The notes under the pieces were generated by a model. That model made no database searches and was not told the DNA's origin. It saw only the letters and a list, made by a program, of their open reading frames with translations. 64,000 bases of DNA, taken from the NCBI GenBank assembly GCA_036937835.1, contig CM072870.1, forward strand, positions 2,046,001 through 2,110,000, read 5' to 3'. This DNA is from Pampus argenteus. Lineage: Eukaryota > Chordata > Actinopteri > Scombriformes > Stromateidae. How positions within the stretch are numbered: position 1 is the first letter of the stretch; each line of letters begins with the position of its first letter. The position numbers were made by a program, and so were the translations under genes. Positions 36,201 through 47,003 of the stretch are shown here, piece after piece.

Positions 36201-38369
36201 TGTAGTTGTCAGTTTTGGCCTGAGAGAAAGCTATTTTTACAAATGTTACAGTAAAGGCTGCAGGAAGCTCTCAGAAGTGAGTTTTTTGGTCCTAATCATT
36301 AGAAGTCAGTTACTTGTTGATGGCAAACATGGTTTTGATTGAAAATATTGCTCCTTGTTTAAGAAAAACTGTAGTTGTCAGTTTTGGCCTGAGAGAAAGC
36401 TATTTTTACAAATGTTACAGTAAAAGCTGCAGGAAGCTCTCAGAAGTGAGTTTTTGGTCCTAATCATTAGAAATCACATACTCGTTGATGGCAAACATGG
36501 TTTTGATTAAATATATTGCTCCTTGTTTAAGAAAAACTGTAGTTGTCAGTTTTGGCCTGAGACAAAGCTATTTTTTACAAATGTTACAGTAAAAGCTGCA
36601 GGAAGCTCTCAGAAGTGAGTTTTTTGGTCCTAATCATTAGAAATCAGTTACTTGTTGATGGCAAACATGGTTTTGATTGAAAATATTGCTCCTTGCTTAA
36701 GAAAAACTGAAGTTGTCAGTTTTGGCCTGAGAGAAAGCTATTTTTACAAATGTTACAGTAAAAGCTGCAGGAAGCTCTCAGAAGTGAGTTTTTTGCTTCT
36801 AATCATTAGAAATCAGTTACTTGTTGATGGCAAACATGGTTTTGATTGAAAATATTGCTCCTTGTTTAAGAAAAACTGTAGTTGTCAGTTTTGGGCTTCT
36901 CTCGCCGAGAGAAAGCTATTTTTACAAATGTTACAGTAAAAGCTGCAGGAAGCTCTCAGAAGTGAGTTTTTTGCTCCTAATCATTAGAAATCAGTTACTT
37001 GTTGATGGCAAACGTGGTTTTGATTGAAAATATTGCTCCTTGTTTAAGAAAAACTGTAGTTGTCAGTTTTGGCCTGAGAGAAAGCTATTTTTACAAATGT
37101 TACAGTAAAGGCTGCAGGAAGCTCTCAGAAGTGAGTTTTTTGGTCCTAATCATTAGAAGTCAGTTACTTGTTGATGGCAAACATGGTTTTGATTGAAAAT
37201 ATTGCTCCTTGTTTAAGAAAAACTGTAGTTGTCAGTTTTGGCCTGAGAGAAAGCTATTTTTACAAATGTTACAGTAAAAGCTGCAGGAAGCTCTCAGAAG
37301 TGAGTTTTTGGTCCTAATCATTAGAAATCACATACTCGTTGATGGCAAACATGGTTTTGATTAAATATATTGCTCCTTGTTTAAGAAAAACTGTAGTTGT
37401 CAGTTTTGGCCTGAGACAAAGCTATTTTTTACAAATGTTACAGTAAAAGCTGCAGGAAGCTCTCAGAAGTGAGTTTTTTGGTCCTAATCATTAGAAATCA
37501 GTTACTTGTTGATGGCAAACATGGTTTTGATTGAAAATATTGCTCCTTGCTTAAGAAAAACTGAAGTTGTCAGTTTTGGCCTGAGAGAAAGCTATTTTTA
37601 CAAATGTTACAGTAAAAGCTGCAGGAAGCTCTCAGAAGTGAGTTTTTTGCTTCTAATCATTAGAAATCAGTTACTTGTTGATGGCAAACATGGTTTTGAT
37701 TGAAAATATTGCTCCTTGTTTAAGAAAAACTGTAGTTGTCAGTTTTGGGCTTCTCTCGCCGAGAGAAAGCTATTTTTACAAATGTTACAGTAAAAGCTGC
37801 AGGAAGCTCTCAGAAGTGAGTTTTTTGCTCCTAATCATTAGAAATCAGTTACTTGTTGATGGCAAACATGGTTTTGATTGAAAATATTGCTCCTTGTTTA
37901 AGAAAAACTGTAGTTGTCAGTTTTGGCCTGAGAGAAAGCTATTTTTACAAATGTTACAGTAAAGGCTGCAGGAAGCTCTCAGAAGTGAGTTTTTTGGTCC
38001 TAATCATTAGAAGTCAGTTACTTGTTGATGGCAAACATGGTTTTGATTTAAAATATTGCTCCTTGTTTAAGAAAAACTGCAGTTGTCAGTTTTGGCCTGA
38101 GAGAAAGCTATTTTTTACATATGTTACAGTAAAAGCTGCAGGAAGCTCTCAGAAGTGAGTTTTTTGGTCCTAATCATTAGAAATCAGTTACTTGTTGATG
38201 GCAAACATGGTTTTGATTAAATATATTGCTCCTTGTTTAAGAAAAACTGTAGTTGTCAGTTTTGGCCTTCTCTCGCTGGGAGAAAGCTATTTTTACAAAT
38301 GTTACAGTAAAAGCTGCAGAAAGCCCTCTGAAGTGAGTTTTTTGGTCATATTCATTAGAAATTAGTTAC
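33245..38369 (+). repeat. 14-mer plus 12-mer HOR units and d-e-f
   Basis: The 14-mer g-u-v-w-x-y-z-A-B-C-y-z-A-B covers 33,245-35,628 (2,384 bp). The next copy, 35,629-37,674 (2,046 bp), lacks v and w, so u (35,798) is followed directly by x (35,976). C-d-e-f follows to 38,369. Within the units, y-z-A-B-C forms an 854-bp 5-mer (for example 34,099-34,952 and 36,145-36,998). The first y of each unit has TTTAATAAAAAC where the second has TTTAAGAAAAAC, so the two y-z-A-B runs can be told apart. Confidence 0.84.
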
Positions 38370-40576
38370 TTGTTGATGGCAAACATGGTTTTGATTGAAA
38401 ATATTGCTCCTTGTTTAAGAAAAACTGTAGTTGTCAGTTTTGGCCTGAGAGAAAGCTATTTTTACAAATGTTACAGTAAAAGCTGCAGGAAGCTCTCAGA
38501 AGTGAGTTTTTTGCTTCTAATCATTAGAAATCAGTTACTTGTTGATGGCAAACATGGTTTTGATTGAAAATATTGCTCCTTGTTTAAGAAAAACTGTAGT
38601 TGTCAGTTTTGGCCTTCTCTCGCTGAGAGAAAGCTATTTTTACAAATGTTACAGTAAAAGCTGCAGGAAATTCTCAGAAGTGAGTTTTTTGGTCCTAATC
38701 ATTAGAAATTAGTTACTTGTTGATGGCAAACATGGTTTTGATTGAAAATATTGCTCCTTGTTTAAGAAAAACTGTAGTTGTCAGTTTTGGCCTGAGAGAA
38801 AGCTATTTTTACAAATGTTACAATAAAAGCTGCAGGAAGCTCTCAGAAGTGAGTTTTTTGGTCCTAATTATTAGAAATCAGTTACTTGTTGATGGCAAAC
38901 ATGGTTTTGATTGAAAATATTGCTCCTTGTTTAAGAAAAACTGTAGTTGTCAGTTTTGGCCTGAGAGAAAGTTATTTTTACAAATGTTACAGTAAAAGCT
39001 GCAGGAAGCTCTCAGAAGTGAGTTTTTTGGTCCTAATCATTAGAAGTCAGTTACTTGTTGATGGCAAACATGGTTTTGATTGAAAATATTGCTCCTTGTT
39101 TAAGAAAAACTGTAGTTGTCAGTTTTGGCCTGAGAGAAAGTTATTTTTACATATATTACAGTAAAAGCTGCAGGAAGCTCTCAGAAGTGAGTTTTTTGGT
39201 CCTAATCATTAGAAATCAGTTACTTGTTGATGGCAAACGTGGTTTTGATTGAAAATATTGCTCCTTGTTTAAGAAAAACTGTAGTTGTCAGTTTTGGGCT
39301 GAGAGAAAGCTATTTTTACAAATGTTACAATAAAAGCTGCAGGAAGCTCTCAGAAGTGAGTTTTTTGGTCCTAATTATTAGAAATCAGTTACTTGTTGAT
39401 GGCAAACATGGTTTTGATTGAAAATATTGCTCCTTGTTTAAGAAAAACTGTAGTTGTCAGTTTTGGCCTGAGAGAAAGTTATTTTTACAAATGTTACAGT
39501 AAAAGCTGCAGGAAGCTCTCAGAAGTGAGTTTTTTGGTCCTAATCATTAGAAGTCAGTTACTTGTTGATGGCAAACATGGTTTTGATTGAAAATATTGCT
39601 CCTTGTTTAAGAAAAACTGTAGTTGTCAGTTTTGGCCTGAGAGAAAGTTATTTTTACAAATATTACAGTAAAAGCTGCAGGAAGCTCTCAGAAGTGAGTT
39701 TTTTGGTCCTAATCATTAGAAATCAGTTACTTGTTGATGGCAAACGTGGTTTTGATTGAAAATATTGCTCCTTGTTTAAGAAAAACTGTAGTTGTCAGTT
39801 TTGGCCTGAGAGAAAGCTATTTTTACAAATGTTACAGTAAAGGCTGCAGGAAGCTCTCAGAAGTGAGTTTTTTGGTCCTAATCATTAGAAGTCAGTTACT
39901 TGTTGATGGCAAACATGGTTTTGATTGAAAATATTGCTCCTTGTTTAAGAAAAACTGTAGTTGTCAGTTTTGGCCTGAGAGAAAGCTATTTTTACAAATG
40001 TTACAGTAAAAGCTGCAGGAAGCTCTCAGAAGTGAGTTTTTGGTCCTAATCATTAGAAATCACATACTCGTTGATGGCAAACATGGTTTTGATTAAATAT
40101 ATTGCTCCTTGTTTAAGAAAAACTGTAGTTGTCAGTTTTGGCCTGAGACAAAGCTATTTTTTACAAATGTTACAGTAAAAGCTGCAGGAAGCTCTCAGAA
40201 GTGAGTTTTTTGGTCCTAATCATTAGAAATCAGTTACTTGTTGATGGCAAACATGGTTTTGATTGAAAATATTGCTCCTTGCTTAAGAAAAACTGAAGTT
40301 GTCAGTTTTGGCCTGAGAGAAAGCTATTTTTACAAATGTTACAGTAAAGGCTGCAGGAAGCTCTCAGAAGTGAGTTTTTTGGTCCTAATCATTAGAAATC
40401 AGTTACTTGTTGATGGCAAACATGGTCTTGATTGAAAATATTGCTCCTTGTTTAAGAAAAACTGTAGTTGTCAGTTTTGGCCTGAGACAAAGCTATTTTT
40501 TACAAATGTTACAGTAAAAGCTGCAGGAAGCTCTCAGAAGTGAGTTTTTTGGTCCTAATCATTAGAAATCAGTTAC
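38370..40576 (+). repeat. Variant g-u-v-w-x run leading to the long-rich block
   Basis: The order is g (38,370), u (38,539, GGAAATTCTC), v (38,717), w (38,886), x (39,055, with private TACATATATTAC), a y/v hybrid (39,224: CAAACGTGG, GGGCTGAGAG and ACAATAAAAG), w (39,393), x (39,562), y (39,731), z (39,900), A (40,068), B (40,238, with AAAGGCTGC) and a GAGACAAAG unit with private GGTCTTGATT (40,407). The v-w-x set is therefore duplicated through a y/v hybrid. The same order and private marks recur in copy 2 from 52,467. Confidence 0.82.
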
Positions 40577-43500
40577 TTGTTGATGGCAAACATGGTTTTG
40601 ATTGAAAATATTGCTCCTTGTTTAAAAAAAACTATAGTTGTCAGTTTTGGGCTTCTCACGCCGAGAGAAAGCTATTTTTACAAATGTTACAGTAAAAGCT
40701 GCAGGAAGCTCTCAGAAGTGAGTTTTTTGCTCCTAATCATTAGAAATCAGTTACTTGTTGACGGCAAACATGGTTTTGATTGAAAATATTGCTCCTTGTT
40801 TAAGAAAAACTGTAGTTGTCAGTTTTGGCCTTCTCTCGCTAAGGGGAAAGCTATTTTTACAAATGTTACAGTAAAAGCTGCAGAAAGCCCTCTGAAGTGA
40901 GTTTTTTGGTCATATTCATTAGAAATTAGTTACTTGTTGATGGAAAACATGGTTTTGATTGAAAATATTGCTCCTTGTTTAAGAAAAACTGTAGTTGTCA
41001 GTTTTGGCCTGAGAGAAAACTATTTTTACAAATGTTACAGTAAAAGCTGCAGGAAGCTCTCAGAAGTGAGTTTTTTGCTCCTAATCATTAGAAATCAGTT
41101 ACTTGTTGATGGCAAACATGGTTTTGATTGAAAATATTGCTCCTTGTTTAAGAAAAACTGTAGTTGTCAGTTTTGGCCTTCTCTCGCTAAGGGGAAAGCT
41201 ATTTTTACAAATGTTACAGTAAAAGCTGCAGAAAGCCCTCTGAAGTGAGTTTTTTGGTCATATTCATTAGAAATTAGTTACTTGTTGATGGCAAACATGG
41301 TTTTGATTGAAAATATTGCTCCTTGTTTAAGAAAAACTGTAGTTGTCAGTTTTGGCCTGAGAGAAAACTATTTTTACAAATGTTACAGTAAAAGCTGCAG
41401 GAAGCTCTCAGAAGTGAGTTTTTTGCTTCTAATCATTAGAAATCAGTTACTTGTTGATGGCAAAAATGGTTTTGATTGAAAATATTGCTCCTTGTTTAAG
41501 AAAAACTGTAGTTGTCAGTTTTGGCCTGAGAGAAAGCTATTTTTACAAATGTTACAGTAAAAGCTGCAGGAAGCTCTCAGAAGTGAGTTTTTTGCTTCTA
41601 ATCATTAGAAATCAGTTACTTGTTGATGGCAAAAGTGGTTTTGATTGAAAATATTGCTCCTTGTTTATGAAAAACTGTAGTTGTCAGTTTTGGGCTTCTC
41701 TCGCTGAGAGAAAGCTATTTTTTACAAATGTCACAGTAAAAAGCTGCAGGAAGCTCTCAGAAGTGAGTTTTTTGCTTCTAATCATTAGAAATCAGTTACT
41801 TGTTGATGGCAAACATGGGTTTAATTTGAAAATATTGCTCCTTGTTTGAGAAAAACTATAGTTGTCAGTTTTGGCCTTCTCTCGCCAAGAGAAAGCTGTT
41901 TTTACAAATGTTACAATAAAAGCTGCAGGAAGCTCTCAGAAGTGAGTTTTTTGCTCCTAATCATTAGAAATCAGTTACTTGTTGATGGCAAACATGGTTT
42001 TGATTGAAAATATTGCTCCTTGTTTAAGAAAAACTGTAGTTGTCAGTTTTGGGCTTCTCTCGCCGAGAGTAAGCTATTTTTACAAATGCTACAGTAAAAG
42101 CTGCAGGAAGCTCTCAGAAGTGAGTTTTTTTGCTTCTAATCATTAGAAATCAGTTACTTGTTGATGGCAAACATGGTTTTGATTGAAAATATTGCTCCTT
42201 GTTTAAGAAAAACTGTAGTTGTCAGTTTTGGGCTTCTCTCGCTGAGAGAAAGCTATTTTTACAAATGTTACAGTAAAAGCTGCAGGAAGCTCTCAGAAGT
42301 GAGTTTTTTGGTCCTAATCATTAGAAATTAGTTACTTGTTGATGGCAAACATGGTTTTGATTGAAAATATTGCTCCTTGTTTAAGAAAAACTGTAGTTGT
42401 CAGTTTTGGCCTGAGAGAAAGCTATTTTTACAAATGTTACAGTAAAAGCTGCAGGAAGCTCTCAGAAGTGAGTTTTTTGCTTCTAATCATTAGAAATCAG
42501 TTACTTGTTGATGGCAAAAATGGTTTTGATTCAAAATATTGCTCCTTGTTTCAGAAAAACTGTAGTTGTCAGTTTTGGGCTTCTCTCGCTGAGAGAAAGC
42601 TATTTTTACAAATGTCACAGTAAAAGCTGCAGGAAGCTCTAAGAAGGGAGATTTTTGATCCTAATCATTAGAAATTAGTTACTTGTTGATGGCAAACATG
42701 GTTTTGATTCAAAATATTGCTCCTTGTTTCAGAAAAACTGTAGTTGTCAGTTTTGGGCTGAGAGAAAGCTATTTTTACAAATGTTACAGTAAAAGCTGCA
42801 GGAAGCTCTCAGAAGTGAGTTTTTTGCTTCTAATCATTAGAAATCAGTTACTTGTTGATGGCAAAAGTGGTTTTGATTGAAAATATTGCTCCTTGTTTAT
42901 GAAAAACTGTAGTTGTCAGTTTTGGGCTTCTCTCGCTGAGAGAAAGCTATTTTTTACAAATGTCACAGTAAAAGCTGCAGGAAGCTCTCAGAAGTGAGTT
43001 TTTTGCTTCTAATCATTAGAAATCAGTTACTTGTTGATGGCAAACATGGGTTTAATTTGAAAATATTGCTCCTTGTTTGAGAAAAACTATAGTTGTCAGT
43101 TTTGGCCTTCTCTCGCCAAGAGAAAGCTGTTTTTACAAATGTTACAATAAAAGCTGCAGGAAGCTCTCAGAAGTGAGTTTTTTGCTCCTAATCATTAGAA
43201 ATCAGTTACTTGTTGATGGCAAACATGGTTTTGATTGAAAATATTGCTCCTTGTTTAAGAAAAACTGTAGTTGTCAGTTTTGGCCTTCTCTCGCTAAGGG
43301 GAAAGCTATTTTTACAAATGTTACAGTAAAAGCTGCAGAAAGCCCTCTGAAGTGAGTTTTTTGGTCATATTCATTAGAAATTAGTTATTTGTTGATGGCA
43401 AACATGGTTTTGATTGAAAATATTGCTCCTTGTTTAAGAAAAACTGTAGTTGTCAGTTTTGGCCTGAGAGAAAGCTATTTTTACAAATGTTACAGTAAAG

Positions 43501-44269
43501 GCTGCAGGAAGCTCTCAGAAGTGAGTTTTTTGCTCCTAATCATTAGAAATCAGTTACTTGTTGATGGCAAACATGGTTTTGATTGAAAATATTGCTCCTT
43601 TTTTAAGAAAAACTATAGTTGTCAGTTTTGGGCTTCTCTCGCCGAGAGAAAGCTATTTTTACAAATGTTACAGTAAAAGCTGCAGGAAGCTTTCAGAAGT
43701 GAGTTTTTTGCTTCTAATCATTAGAAATCAGTTACTTGTTGATGGCAAACATGGGTTTAATTTGAAAATATTGCTCCTTGTTTGAGAAAAACTACAGTTG
43801 TCAGTTTTGGCCTTCTCTCGCCAAGAGAAAGCTGTTTTTACAAATGTTACAATAAAAGCTGCAGGAAGCTCTCAGAAGTGAGTTTTTTGCTCATAATCAT
43901 TAGAAATCAGTTACTTGTTGATGGCAAACATGGTTTTGATTGAAAATATTGCTCCTTGTTTAAGAAAAACTGTAGTTGTCAGTTTTGGGCTTCTCTCGCC
44001 GAGAGAAAGCTATTTTTACAAATGCTACAGTAAAAGCTGCAGGAAGCTCTCAGAAGTGAGTTTTTTGCTTCTAATCATTAGAAATCAGTTACTTGTTGAT
44101 GGCAAACATGGTTTTGATTGAAAATTTGCTCCTTGTTTAAGAAAAACTGTAGTTCTCAGTTTTGGCCTTCTCTCGCTGAGAGAAAGCTATTTTTACAAAT
44201 GTTACAGTAAAAGCTGCAGGAAGTTCTCTGAAGTGAGTTTTTTGGTCCTAATCATTAGAAATTAGTTAC
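40577..44269 (+). repeat. Block rich in long, palindrome-bearing monomers, copy 1
   Basis: Of 22 monomers, 15 are long (177-180 bp), against 5 of 20 in the domain 1 HOR. Long units start at 40,577, 40,755, 41,103, 41,620, 41,800, 41,979, 42,158, 42,505, 42,852, 43,031, 43,210, 43,558, 43,736, 43,915 and 44,093. Marks unique to this type of block include CGCTAAGGGGAAAG, CGCCAAGAGAAAGCTG, GGCAAAAGTGG with GTTTATGAAAAAC, GGGTTTAATTTG, and GATTCAAAAT with GTTTCAG. The monomers differ more from each other than elsewhere, which suggests an older or less homogenised layer embedded in younger HORs. Confidence 0.83.
42505..42682 (+). repeat. Divergent marker monomer
   Basis: This long unit has several changes together: GGCAAAAATGG, GATTCAAAAT, GTTTCAGAAAAAC, ATGTCACAG, and a rewritten 3' part GCTCTAAGAAGGGAGATTTTTGATCC. 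It recurs at 56,434-56,611 and 61,602-61,779 and nowhere else in the window. It therefore tags the three copies of the long-rich block. The third copy additionally reads GATGCCAAAAATGG. Confidence 0.85.
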
Positions 44270-46825
44270 TTGTTGATGGCAAACATGGTTTTGATTGAAA
44301 ATATTGCTCCTTGTTTAAGAAAAACTGTAGTTGTCAGTTTTGGCCTGAGAGAAAGCTATTTTTACAAATGTTACAGTAAAAGCTGCAGGAAGCTCTCAGA
44401 AGTGAGTTTTTTGGTCCTAATTATTAGAAATCAGTTACTTGTTGATGGCAAACATGGTTTTGATTGAAAATATTGCTCCTTGTTTAAGAAAAACTGTAGT
44501 TGTCAGTTTTGGCCTGAGAGAAAGTTATTTTTACAAATGTTACAGTAAAAGCTGCAGGAAGCTCTCAGAAATGATTTTTTTGGTCCTAATCATTAGAAAT
44601 CAGTTACTTGTTGATGGCAAACGTGGTTTTGATTGAAAATATTGCTCCTTGTTTAAGAAAAACTGTAGTTGTCAGTTTTGGCCTGAGAGAAAGCTATTTT
44701 TACAAATGTTACAGTAAAGGCTGCAGGTAGCTCTCAGAAGTGAGTTTTTTGGTCCTAATCATTAGAAGTCAGTTACTTGTTGATGGCAAACATGGTTTTG
44801 ATTGAAAATATTGCTCCTTGTTTAAGAAAAACTGTAGTTGTCAGTTTTGGCCTGAGAGAAAGCTATTTTTACAAATGTTACAGTAAAAGCTGCAGGAAGC
44901 TCTCAGAAGTGAGTTTTTTGGTCCTAATCATTAGAAATCACATACTTGTTGATGGCAAACATGGTTTTGATTAAATATATTGCTCCTTGTTTAAGAAAAA
45001 CTGTAGTTGTCAGTTTTGGCCTGAGACAAAGCTATTTTTTACAAATGTTACAGTAAAAGCTGCAGGAAGCTCTCAGAAGTGAGTTTTTTGGTCCTAATCA
45101 TTAGAAATCAGTTACTTGTTGATGGCAAACATGGTTTTGATTGAAAATATTGCTCCTTGTTTAAGAAAAACTGAAGTTGTCAGTTTTGGCCTGAGAGAAA
45201 GCTATTTTTACAAATGTTACAGTAAAGGCTGCAGGAAGCTCTCAGAAGTGAGTTTTTTGGTCCTAATCATTAGAAATCAGTTACTTGTTGATGGCAAACA
45301 TGGTTTTGATTGAAAATATTGCTCCTTGTTTAAGAAAAACTGTAGTTGTCAGTTTTGGCCTGAGACAAAGCTATTTTTTACAAATGTTACAGTAAAAGCT
45401 GCAGGAAGCTCTCAGAAGTGAGTTTTTTGGTCCTAATCATTAGAAATCAGTTACTTGTTGATGGCAAACGTGGTTTTGATTGAAAATATTGCTCCTTGTT
45501 TAAGAAAAACTGTAGTTGTCAGTTTTGGCCTGAGAGAAAGCTATTTTTACAAATGTTACAGTAAAAGCTGCAGGAAGCTCTCAGAAGTGAGTTTTTTGGT
45601 CCTAATCATTAGAAATCAGTTACTTGTTGATGGCAAACGTGGTTTTGATTGAAAATATTGCTCCTTGTTTAAGAAAAACTGTAGTTGTCAGTTTTGGCCT
45701 GAGAGAAAGCTATTTTTACAAATGTTACAGTAAAGGCTGCAGGAAGCTCTCAGAAGTGAGTTTTTTGGTCCTAATCATTAGAAGTCAGTTACTTGTTGAT
45801 GGCAAACATGGTTTTGATTGAAAATATTGCTCCTTGTTTAAGAAAAACTGTAGTTGTCAGTTTTGGCCTGAGAGAAAGCTATTTTTACAAATGTTACAGT
45901 AAAAGCTGCAGGAAGCTCTCAGAAGTGAGTTTTTTGGTCCTAATCATTAGAAATCACATACTTGTTGATGGCAAACATGGTTTTGATTAAATATATTGCT
46001 CCTTGTTTAAGAAAAACTGTAGTTGTCAGTTTTGGCCTGAGACAAAGCTATTTTTTACAAATGTTACAGTAAAAGCTGCAGGAAGCTCTCAGAAGTGAGT
46101 TTTTTGGTCCTAATCATTAGAAATCAGTTACTTGTTGATGGCAAACATGGTTTTGATTGAAAATATTGCTCCTTGCTTAAGAAAAACTGAAGTTGTCAGT
46201 TTTGGCCTGAGAGAAAGCTATTTTTACAAATGTTACAGTAAAAGCTGCAGGAAGCTCTCAGAAGTGAGTTTTTTGCTTCTAATCATTAGAAATCAGTTAC
46301 TTGTTGATGGCAAACATGGTTTTGATTGAAAATATTGCTCCTTGTTTAAGAAAAACTGTAGTTGTCAGTTTTGGGCTTCTCTCGCCGAGAGAAAGCTATT
46401 TTTACAAATGTTACAGTAAAAGCTGCAGGAAGCTCTCAGAAGTGAGTTTTTTGCTCCTAATCATTAGAAATCAGTTACTTGTTGATGGCAAACATGGTTT
46501 TGATTGAAAATATTGCTCCTTGTTTAAGAAAAACTGTAGTTGTCAGTTTTGGCCTGAGAGAAAGCTATTTTTACAAATGTTACAGTAAAGGCTGCAGGAA
46601 GCTCTCAGAAGTGAGTTTTTTGGTCCTAATCATTAGAAGTCAGTTACTTGTTGATGGCAAACATGGTTTTGATTAAATATATTGCTCCTTGTTTAAGAAA
46701 AACTGTAGTTGTCAGTTTTGGCCTTCTCTCGCTGGGAGAAAGCTATTTTTACAAATGTTACAGTAAAAGCTGCAGAAAGCTCTCAGAAGTGAGTTTTTTG
46801 GTCCTAATCATTAGAAATCACTAAC
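44270..46825 (+). repeat. Spacer between long-rich block and copy 2
   Basis: Short monomers dominate: a k-like unit (44,270), a w-like unit with private GAAATGATTTTTTTGG (44,439), y (44,608, with GCAGGTAG), z with CATACTTG (44,777), A (44,946), a B-like unit with CTGAAG (45,116), a GAGACAAAG unit (45,285), y-like (45,455), y (45,624), z (45,793), A (45,962), B (46,132), C (46,301), d (46,479) and a long f/e hybrid (46,648). The hybrid begins f-like with GATTAAATAT and CGCTGGGAG but ends e-like with TCCTAATCATTAGAAATCAC. Confidence 0.8.
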
Positions 46826-47003
46826 TTGTTGATGGCAAACATGGTTTTGATTAAATATATTGCTCCTTGTTTAAGAAAAACTGTAGTTGTCAGTTTTGGC
46901 CTTCTCTCGCTGGGAGAAAGCTATTTTTACAAATGTTACAGTAAAAGCTGCAGAAAGCCCTCTGAAGTGAGTTTTTTGGTCATATTCATTAGAAATTAGT
47001 TAC

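Larger units (their letters stand above)
33067..45618 (+). repeat. Large segmental repeat, copy 1
   Basis: This run of monomers recurs at 46,826-59,547. Offsets between matching monomers are 13,759 (33,245-35,975), 14,097 (from 35,976), 14,098 (from 40,238) and 13,928-13,929 (from 41,800). The steps are explained by gain or loss of whole monomers and single bases. Relative to copy 2, v and w are missing after u at 35,798, and copy 1 has one more short monomer around 41,282-41,619. Upstream, d and C (32,551-32,897) also match copy 2 at offset 13,750, so the homology starts earlier, with e (32,898) replaced by a long hybrid (46,648) in copy 2. Confidence 0.85.
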
